From contig NZ_JAAKZW010000065.1 in NCBI RefSeq assembly GCF_011044995.1, forward strand, positions 1-34,542: a stretch of 34,542 bases of DNA, in the 5' to 3' direction. The notes under the pieces were generated by a model. The model was not told the origin of the DNA and ran no database searches. It saw nothing but the letters and a program-made list of their open reading frames with translations. Numbering within the stretch: position 1 is the first letter of the stretch; each line of letters opens with the position of its first letter. The position numbers and the translations under genes are program-made. Origin of the DNA: Streptomyces mesophilus (lineage in GTDB: Bacteria > Actinomycetota > Actinomycetes > Streptomycetales > Streptomycetaceae). Of this stretch, positions 29,642 to 34,542 are shown in pieces.

Positions 29642-30527
29642 ACGCGAAGTGATCAGCGGCAGTGGTCCGGCCGGTGCAGAAGACGCCCACGACCCCGAGT
29701 CCTCCACGCATGATGCGGATCAGCTCGGCGAAGACGAAGCCGGCGAGTCCGCTGACTCCGGTGCCAAGAAGCAGCGCTCCTTCTGGAAGGAGCTGCCGCT
29801 GCTCATCGGTATCGCGCTGCTGCTCGCGCTGCTGATCAAGACCTTCCTGGTGCAGGCGTTCTCGATCCCCTCGGACTCGATGCAGAACACGCTGCAGCAG
29901 GGCGACCGCGTCCTGGTCGACAAGCTCACGCCGTGGTTCGGCTCCGAGCCCGAGCGCGGCGAGGTCGTCGTCTTCCACGACCCGGGCAACTGGCTCGCGG
30001 GCGAGCCCACCCCGACGCCCAATGCCATCCAGAAGGCCCTCAGCTTCATCGGTCTGATGCCGTCCGCCGAGGAGAAGGACCTGATCAAGCGGGTCGTCGG
30101 CGTCGGCGGCGACACCGTGGAGTGCAAGGGCACGGGCCCGCTCCTGGTCAACGGCCAGGCGCTCAACGAGCCGTTTGTCTTCCCGGGCAACACCGCGTGC
30201 TCCGACGACCCCGACGGCGGCCAGTTCAAGGTCAAGGTGCCCGAGGGCAAGCTCTGGGTGATGGGCGACCACCGGCAGAACTCGATGGACTCCCGCTACC
30301 ACCAGGACGACCCGGGCGGCGGCTTCGTGCCGGTCGACAATGTCGTGGGCCGCGCCTTCGTGATCGCCTGGCCGCCCACCCGCTGGGCCACGCTGCCGGT
30401 GCCCGACACCTTCGACCAGCCGGGTCTGGCCGCCGCGATGTCCGCCGCGCCGGGTGCGCTGGGTCTTGCGGGTGCGGTGCCGTTCGTGCTGTGGCAGCGG
30501 CGGAAGGCCCTGCGCGCGCAGGCCTGA
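29589..30527 (+). CDS. sipY: Type I signal peptidase (SipY-like)
   Basis: 312-residue signal peptidase, third of four. A long acidic cytoplasmic N-terminus of about 65 residues leads to the anchor LPLLIGIALLLALLIKTFLV. The serine motif is SIPSDSMQNTLQQGDRVLVD (PSDSM rather than PSGSM), the lysine motif KRVVGVGGDTV, and the box is MGDHRQNSMDSRYH. A C-terminal hydrophobic segment (AAPGALGLAGAVPFVLW) followed by basic residues gives a second anchor, unlike SipW. GTG 29589 is chosen because GAGGAG (29578-29583) is five bases upstream; GTG 29583 is in frame but lies in that site. It ends the sipW-X-Y group, followed by a strong terminator. Confidence 0.94.
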   Translation: MGDLAVGARSGHDEPEDEREVISGSGPAGAEDAHDPESSTHDADQLGEDEAGESADSGAKKQRSFWKELPLLIGIALLLALLIKTFLVQAFSIPSDSMQNTLQQGDRVLVDKLTPWFGSEPERGEVVVFHDPGNWLAGEPTPTPNAIQKALSFIGLMPSAEEKDLIKRVVGVGGDTVECKGTGPLLVNGQALNEPFVFPGNTACSDDPDGGQFKVKVPEGKLWVMGDHRQNSMDSRYHQDDPGGGFVPVDNVVGRAFVIAWPPTRWATLPVPDTFDQPGLAAAMSAAPGALGLAGAVPFVLWQRRKALRAQA

Positions 30528-30541
30528 TTCCGAGTGAACGC

Positions 30542-30569
30542 AGGCCCGCGCCCGTGGGGGCGCGGGCCT
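30542..30569 (+). terminator. Terminator behind sipY
   Basis: Perfect 12-base stem AGGCCCGCGCCC / GGGCGCGGGCCT with a GTGG loop, 15 bases past the sipY stop. It marks the end of the sipW-X-Y transcript and separates sipZ. Confidence 0.85.
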
Positions 30570-30629
30570 GATCCTGTGGAGGCTTCCGGGCGGTTCCGAG
30601 CGAGGGTTTCTGGCGACGGTACCGCCGGG

Positions 30630-30635
30630 TAGGGT
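30630..30635 (+). promoter_or_regulatory. -10-like element upstream of sipZ
   Basis: TAGGGT fits the TANNNT -10 pattern after the sipY terminator; the -35 region (around 30607-30612) is weak. It would give a leader of about 80 bases for sipZ and the genes after it. Confidence 0.35.
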
Positions 30636-30721
30636 GCCGTCCCAGATCACCGATCTTTCCGGCGTACGTGCAGGAGTGCGTGCGTCCGGGATCGGATTCT
30701 CCGAGGTGGGGACGGGCCGGG

Positions 30722-31477
30722 ATGAGCAGAGCAGGCAGTACGGACCAGGGCGGGAGCCGACTGGGCAGCACCCTTTCGGGCATTGCCGTGGCACTCGGCT
30801 GTGTGCTGTTCCTCGGCGGATTCGCCTGGGGCGCGCTCGTCTACCAGCCGTACACCGTGCCCACCAACTCCATGGCGCCGACCATCCAGGGCGGGCAACG
30901 CGTGCTGGCCCAGCGGATCGACGGTGACGAGGTCAAGCGGGGCGACGTCGTGGTCTTCAAGGAGAAGGACTGGGGCGATATGCCCATGGTCAAGCGGGTC
31001 GTGGCGGTCGGCGGGGACAAGATCGCCTGCTGTGACGCCAAGGGCAGGATGACCGTCAACGGCAAGCCGATTGAAGAACCGTATCTGCCGACCAGCGCGC
31101 GGGACGCGGGCACCAATTTCCCGCCGACGACCGTGCCGAAGGGCCGTATCTTCCTGCTCGGCGACGACCGCAGCATTTCCCTCGACTCCAGCGCCCACCT
31201 CGAGGACGCGGGCAACGGGGCGGTGCCGCTGTCCGGGGTGGACGCCCGGGTCGAGGCGATCGCCTGGCCGATGGAGGGCCTGCTGCCCGAGCCCGGCGGC
31301 TTCAAGGACCTGCCCGGCGGGATCTCCGAGCCCGGTCCGCTGCGGCTGCTGCTCACCGCGGTGATCGGTGGCGCGGTGCTCGTCATGGGCGGTGCGGCGT
31401 ACGCGCCGATCGCCAAGCGGACCGGCCGGCGCGGGAAGCGGCCGGCGGCCCGGAGGGAGCCGGCGGGTGTCCGGTGA
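30722..31477 (+). CDS. sipZ: Type I signal peptidase (SipZ-like)
   Basis: 251-residue signal peptidase, fourth of the cluster and the most divergent. Anchor LSGIAVALGCVLFLGGFAWG; serine motif TVPTNSMAPTIQGGQRVLAQ, with PTNSM replacing PSGSM while Ser and Met remain; lysine motif MVKRVVAVGGDKIACC; box LGDDRSISLDSSAH, where Asp replaces the usual His after GD. A C-terminal hydrophobic segment LLLTAVIGGAVLVMGGAAY plus a basic tail gives a second anchor. ATG 30722 is chosen; GGGGAC upstream is a modest ribosome site. It is transcribed separately from sipWXY, and its end overlaps the NUDIX gene by 11 bases, so it heads a second operon. Confidence 0.92.
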   Translation: MSRAGSTDQGGSRLGSTLSGIAVALGCVLFLGGFAWGALVYQPYTVPTNSMAPTIQGGQRVLAQRIDGDEVKRGDVVVFKEKDWGDMPMVKRVVAVGGDKIACCDAKGRMTVNGKPIEEPYLPTSARDAGTNFPPTTVPKGRIFLLGDDRSISLDSSAHLEDAGNGAVPLSGVDARVEAIAWPMEGLLPEPGGFKDLPGGISEPGPLRLLLTAVIGGAVLVMGGAAYAPIAKRTGRRGKRPAARREPAGVR

Positions 31478-32009
31478 CCGTGCTTCTGGGCCGGAAGACG
31501 GCTCGGCGGGGCTGAGGCGGGTCGCACGCGTCGTACTCCTGGATCCGCAGGACCGGATTCTGCTGCTGCACGGGCATGAGCCGGATCATCCCGAGGACGA
31601 CTGGTGGTTCACGCCGGGCGGCGGGCTCGAGGGCGAGGAGACCCACGAGGAGGCTGCGCTGCGGGAGCTGGCGGAGGAGACCGGGATCACGGACGTCGAG
31701 CTCGGTCCTGTGCTGTGGAAGCGGGTCTGCTCCTTCCCGTTCGCCGGACAGCGCTGGGACCAGGACGAGTGGTACTTCCTGGCCCGTACGACACACGAAG
31801 CCGCCGCCGACGTCGTGGCCGCGACCGCTATGCCCGGTCTGACCGAGCTGGAGCGGCGAAGCGTTGCGGGATTGCGGTGGTGGACGTGCGGGGAACTCCT
31901 CGCCGCGCATGAGACGGTGTACCCGACCAAGCTCGCCGGGCTGCTGAGCGCACTGCTCGACGAGGGTCCCCCCGGCGCTCCCGTGGTCCTCGATACGGAA
32001 ATCGTCTAG
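31467..32009 (+). CDS. NUDIX hydrolase
   Basis: 180-residue MutT-type pyrophosphohydrolase. The full NUDIX box is present from residue 51 or so: GGGLEGEETHEEAALRELAE followed by ETGI, with the catalytic REx2EE glutamates. The N-terminal strand RVARVVLLDPQDRILLLHGH is typical. It probably cleaves a nucleoside diphosphate-linked substrate; specificity is not evident. GTG 31467 has GGAG seven bases upstream (31456-31459) and overlaps the sipZ end, so it is translationally coupled. A sip-NUDIX arrangement is also known in Streptomyces. Confidence 0.92.
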   Translation: MSGDRASGPEDGSAGLRRVARVVLLDPQDRILLLHGHEPDHPEDDWWFTPGGGLEGEETHEEAALRELAEETGITDVELGPVLWKRVCSFPFAGQRWDQDEWYFLARTTHEAAADVVAATAMPGLTELERRSVAGLRWWTCGELLAAHETVYPTKLAGLLSALLDEGPPGAPVVLDTEIV

Positions 32010-32064
32010 AGGCAGGCGGGGCTGGCGCACAATAGGGGGACGCACGGCTGAAGGGGAACATGCC
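32010..32064 (+). promoter_or_regulatory. Promoter-like sequence before DUF2469 gene
   Basis: CACAAT (32028-32033) followed directly by TAGGGG in a 55-base spacer resembles the -10 seen before rpsP. Evidence is weak. Confidence 0.3.
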
Positions 32065-32373
32065 ATGAGCGCCGAGGACCTCGAGAAGTACGAGACCGAG
32101 ATGGAGCTGAAGCTCTACCGGGAGTACCGCGATGTCGTCGGTCTGTTCAAATATGTGATCGAGACCGAGCGGCGCTTCTACCTCACCAACGACTACGAGA
32201 TGCAGGTTCACTCGGTTCAGGGTGAGGTTTTCTTCGAGGTGTCCATGGCGGATGCCTGGGTGTGGGACATGTACCGGCCGGCTCGCTTCGTGAAGCAGGT
32301 GCGGGTGCTCACATTCAAGGACGTGAACATCGAGGAGCTCAACAAGAGCGATCTGGAGCTGCCGGGCGGCTGA
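32065..32373 (+). CDS. DUF2469 protein, conserved in actinobacteria
   Basis: 102 residues, nearly invariant among actinobacteria: MSAEDLEKYETEMELKLYRE, VVGLFKYVIETERRFYLTND, then DAWVWDMYRPARFVKQVRVL and TFKDVNIEELNKSDLELP. No catalytic motif, signal peptide or membrane segment is recognisable. High charge and conservation suggest a cytoplasmic essential or RNA/protein-binding role, but this is not established. It always sits between the rplS/lepB block and yraN, as here. AGGGGAA lies upstream of the ATG. Confidence 0.93.
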   Translation: MSAEDLEKYETEMELKLYREYRDVVGLFKYVIETERRFYLTNDYEMQVHSVQGEVFFEVSMADAWVWDMYRPARFVKQVRVLTFKDVNIEELNKSDLELPGG

Positions 32374-32416
32374 GGTCCCTCGGGGGACTCCGTGGTCCCT
32401 CGCGCGGGTGAGTGAG

Positions 32417-32443
32417 TTTTCCACAACCCGCCGGTTATCCACC
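32417..32443 (+). other. Pair of DnaA-box-like 9-mers
   Basis: TTTTCCACA (32417-32425) and TTATCCACC (32435-32443), 18 bases apart, each differ by one base from the general box TTATCCACA. They stand in the non-coding spacer before yraN. Two isolated sites are too few to call an origin; a DnaA-controlled promoter is possible. Confidence 0.4.
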
Positions 32444-32467
32444 AAGATCAACAACTCTCGCGGGACT

Positions 32468-32509
32468 GCGTCACCTTCGACTTCGGAGATTCGACTTCGG
32501 AGGTGACGC
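32468..32509 (+). promoter_or_regulatory. Hairpin able to mask the yraN ribosome binding site
   Basis: GCGTCACC (32468-32475) pairs perfectly with GGTGACGC (32502-32509), which includes part of the GGAGG ribosome site (32499-32503) that precedes the ATG at 32513. The loop is occupied by a 13-base direct repeat TTCGACTTCGGAG (32476-32488 and 32490-32502). Folding would limit translation of yraN and coupled genes. Confidence 0.55.
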
Positions 32510-32512
32510 CCC

Positions 32513-32893
32513 ATGAGCGCACGCAGCGCACTGGGCAAGTACGGAGAGAACCTGGCGGCACGTCGGCTGACCGACGCCGGGCTGAACATTCTGGCGCGCA
32601 ACTGGCGGGCGGGCCGCGGCGGCGAGATCGACATCGTCGCGATGGACCGTGACGCGCTGGTCATCTGCGAGGTCAAGACCCGAAGAGCCGGGCCACCGGG
32701 TGCGCACGGGCCCTTTCAGCACCCCATGGACGCGATCACGCCCGCGAAAGCCCAGCGGCTTCGCACCCTCGCCGAGAACTGGGTGCGCCGCCATGGCGGA
32801 CCTCCGCCGGGCGGGGTGCGGATCGATCTGGTGGGCGTGATGCTGCCGCCGCGCGGTGCTCCGGTGGTCGAGCATGTGCGGGGGGTGGCCTGA
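32513..32893 (+). CDS. yraN: YraN family protein (UPF0102)
   Basis: 126-residue member of the endonuclease-like YraN family. The restriction-endonuclease-like core is visible: GKYGENLAARRLTDAGLNIL, then GGEIDIVAMDRDALVICEVK with the D-x(n)-E-x-K (here EID...EVKTR) active-site pattern. The C-terminal half includes KAQRLRTLAENWVRRHG and VRIDLVGVML. Function is unproven; homologues are suggested to process Holliday junctions or DNA. The stop overlaps the comM-like start by one base (TGATG), and this pairing is common near dprA. A hairpin may mask its ribosome site. Confidence 0.94.
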   Translation: MSARSALGKYGENLAARRLTDAGLNILARNWRAGRGGEIDIVAMDRDALVICEVKTRRAGPPGAHGPFQHPMDAITPAKAQRLRTLAENWVRRHGGPPPGGVRIDLVGVMLPPRGAPVVEHVRGVA

Positions 32894-34512
32894 TGGCCTT
32901 CGCCCGTACGTGTGCGGTGACCCTGGTCGGCGTCGAGGGCGTCGTCGTCGAGGTGCAGGCCGATCTGGAGCCCGGGGTGGCGGCGTTCACGCTGGTGGGG
33001 CTGCCCGACAAGAGCCTCACCGAGAGCCGCGATCGGGTGCGCTCGGCGGTGGTCAACTCCGGGGCCGACTGGCCGCAGAAGAAGCTCACGGTGGGGCTCA
33101 GCCCTGCCGCGGTGCCCAAGTCGGGCAGCGGGTTCGATCTCGCGGTGGCGTGTGCGGTGCTCGGGGCGGCCGAGCGGATCGATCCCCGCGAGCTCACCGA
33201 TGTGGTGATGATCGGGGAGCTGGGGCTCGACGGCCGGGTCAGACCGGTGCCGGGTGTGCTGCCCGCCGTGCTCGCGGCCGCCGATGCGGGCTTCAAGAAG
33301 GTGGTCGTGCCCGAGGTGACGGCGGCGGAGGCCAAGCTGGTGCCGGGGATCTCGGTGCTCGGCGTACGGACGCTGCGGCAGGTCGTCGCCGTACTCAACG
33401 ATGAGCCCGTGCCCCATGAGGAGCAGGACGACGAAGGGCGTCCGGATGCCTCGCTCGCCGGGCTGCATGTGCCGGGGGCGGGGATCGGCACCGGGCTCTC
33501 GGGGGTCGGCGAGCATGAGCGGCCGCTGGATCTGGCCGATGTGGTCGGTCAGTTGTCGGCGCGTACGGCGATCGAGGTGGCGGCGGCGGGCGGGCACCAT
33601 CTTTTCCTGTCCGGGCCTCCCGGCGCGGGCAAGACCATGCTGGCCGAACGGCTGCCCGCGATCATGCCGCCGCTGACCCGGGCGGATGCCCTGGAGGTGA
33701 CGGCGGTTCACTCGGTGGCCGGGATGCTGCCGCCGGGGCGGCCGCTGGTCGACATGCCGCCGTACTGCGCGCCGCACCACTCGGCGACCATGCAGTCCTT
33801 GATCGGAGGCGGGAACGGGCTGCCCAGGCCGGGAGCCGTATCCCTGGCGCATCGCGGTGTCCTCTTCATGGACGAGGCACCCGAGTTCAGCCCGAAAGCG
33901 CTGGATTCGCTGCGCCAGCCGCTCGAGTCCGGGCATGTGATCGTGGCCCGTGCGGCGGGGGTGGTGCGGCTGCCGGCGCGGTTCCAGATGGTCCTTGCCG
34001 CGAACCCTTGTCCATGCGGGCAGTTCACCGTCATGGGGGATCTGTGCGAGTGCCTGCCCGCGATGGTGCGGCGCTATCAGGCGCGGCTGTCCGGGCCGTT
34101 GCTCGACCGGGTCGACATCAAGGTCGAGGTGGACCGCGTCACCCGCAGGGAGCTCACCGGACAGTTCGCGGGCGGGGAGTCCACGTCGACGGTCGCGGAC
34201 CGGGTGCGGGCGGCGCGTGAGCGCACGCTGGCCAGGCTCGACGGGACGCCCTGGCGGACCAACGCCGAGGTGCCCGGGCACGAGTTGCGTACGCGGTGGC
34301 GAGCCGCGCCGGGAGCGATGGAGGGCGCCGAGCGGGATCTCGAACATGGACTCCTGACGGCCCGCGGACTCGACCGGGTACTGCGGGTGGCCTGGACGAT
34401 CGCCGACCTGTCGGGGCGCGCGCGCCCCGACGCGGCGGATGTCGACCTCGCGCTGCAGTTGCGGACCGGGATCTCGCGTGGGGTGCCGATGGTGATCGGG
34501 GCGGGCGCATGA
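32893..34512 (+). CDS. YifB/ComM-family AAA ATPase (magnesium-chelatase-like)
   Basis: 539-residue protein of the ComM/YifB family. In competent species ComM is a hexameric helicase that promotes branch migration during natural transformation; in Streptomyces the role is not established. N-terminal ChlI-like domain at residues 1-170 (VVEVQADLEPGVAAFTLVGL, LSPAAVPKSGSGFDLAVACA, VVMIGELGLDG). AAA ATPase core with Walker A FLSGPPGAGKTMLAERLPAI near 238-257, Walker B HRGVLFMDEAPEF, and the zinc-like loop AANPCPCGQFTVMGDLCECL. C-terminal domain to the end with RVLRVAWTIADLSGRARPDA. It starts in the yraN stop and its own stop overlaps the next start in ATGA. Confidence 0.95.
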   Translation: MAFARTCAVTLVGVEGVVVEVQADLEPGVAAFTLVGLPDKSLTESRDRVRSAVVNSGADWPQKKLTVGLSPAAVPKSGSGFDLAVACAVLGAAERIDPRELTDVVMIGELGLDGRVRPVPGVLPAVLAAADAGFKKVVVPEVTAAEAKLVPGISVLGVRTLRQVVAVLNDEPVPHEEQDDEGRPDASLAGLHVPGAGIGTGLSGVGEHERPLDLADVVGQLSARTAIEVAAAGGHHLFLSGPPGAGKTMLAERLPAIMPPLTRADALEVTAVHSVAGMLPPGRPLVDMPPYCAPHHSATMQSLIGGGNGLPRPGAVSLAHRGVLFMDEAPEFSPKALDSLRQPLESGHVIVARAAGVVRLPARFQMVLAANPCPCGQFTVMGDLCECLPAMVRRYQARLSGPLLDRVDIKVEVDRVTRRELTGQFAGGESTSTVADRVRAARERTLARLDGTPWRTNAEVPGHELRTRWRAAPGAMEGAERDLEHGLLTARGLDRVLRVAWTIADLSGRARPDAADVDLALQLRTGISRGVPMVIGAGA

Positions 34513-34542
34513 CGGCGGAGGGGGTGCCGTCCGCCTTTGGGG
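34509..34542 (+). CDS. Start of next gene, probably dprA (truncated by window)
   Basis: Eleven codons follow an ATG inside the comM-like stop (ATGA), reading MTAEGVPSAFG. There is not enough sequence to identify it; from conserved order after yraN-comM it is expected to be dprA, the RecA-loading/DNA-processing protein. The call rests on context only. Confidence 0.5.
   Translation, partial: MTAEGVPSAFG

Noticed and set aside
32417..32443. Replication origin
   Set aside because: Only two degenerate DnaA-like boxes, no dnaA or dnaN nearby; Streptomyces oriC has many clustered boxes.
32716..34347. Minus-strand open frame of about 543 codons opposite the comM-like gene
   Set aside because: Shadow of a conserved gene; Pro/His/Arg-rich, no domain.

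Overview
This window is a high-GC actinobacterial chromosome segment, almost certainly from a Streptomyces or close relative. The reasons are: strong G/C at third codon positions, many GTG starts, the linked amtB-glnK-glnD genes, the block ffh ... rpsP-khpA-rimM-trmD-rplS, four adjacent type I signal peptidase genes (the sipWXYZ arrangement known from Streptomyces), and the NUDIX / DUF2469 / yraN / comM-like run that ends at the probable start of dprA. Most of the window is conserved housekeeping sequence. I see no phage, insertion sequence, CRISPR, tRNA or rRNA gene, and no gene-free stretch longer than about 250 bases.

Layout. 72-4232 (+): ammonium transporter, PII protein GlnK and GlnD, a nitrogen-sensing unit. 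4225-6033 (-): a MocR/PdxR-type regulator, divergent from a DUF885 metallopeptidase-like protein and a LysE-type exporter (6121-8402, +). 8585-10144 (+): ffh, SRP GTPase. 10218-18113 (-): eight genes forming a version of the poorly understood enterobacterial yhf cluster: yhfZ regulator, yhfY (PRD domain), yhfU (DUF2620), yhfT (membrane protein), php/yhfV (phosphotriesterase-like), yhfS (PLP aminotransferase-like), yhfX (PLP racemase-like) and yhfW (phosphopentomutase-like). 18223-20157 (+): an FtsH-type AAA protease. 20276-22345 (-): a carboxylate-amine ligase and a SAM methyltransferase. 22590-24005 (+): an archaeal/eukaryotic-type prolyl-tRNA synthetase. 24259-24870 (+): an SprT-like HExxH protein with a zinc ribbon. 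25068-27765 (+): rpsP, khpA, rimM, trmD, rplS. 27865-31477 (+): four signal peptidases. 31467-34542 (+): NUDIX hydrolase, DUF2469, yraN, comM-like AAA protein and the first codons of the next gene.

The most interesting part is the yhf island. It looks like a self-contained metabolic module: a transporter, two PLP enzymes, an amidohydrolase-fold metalloenzyme and an alkaline-phosphatase-superfamily mutase, with a PRD protein and a dedicated GntR-like regulator. Two almost identical sites (21 of 22 bases), each centred on a CCAGGATCCTGG-type palindrome, lie at 17080-17101 and 18120-18141. They sit between the -35 and -10 positions of the two candidate promoters, one for the operon and one for yhfZ itself. 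This strongly suggests that YhfZ represses both. The substrate of the pathway cannot be read from sequence.

Other points: yhfZ appears to be translated from a leaderless mRNA. There are several strong GC-rich hairpin terminators, a 22-bp tandem repeat behind ftsH, a hairpin that could hide the yraN ribosome binding site, and a repeat-rich N-terminal extension in the MocR regulator.
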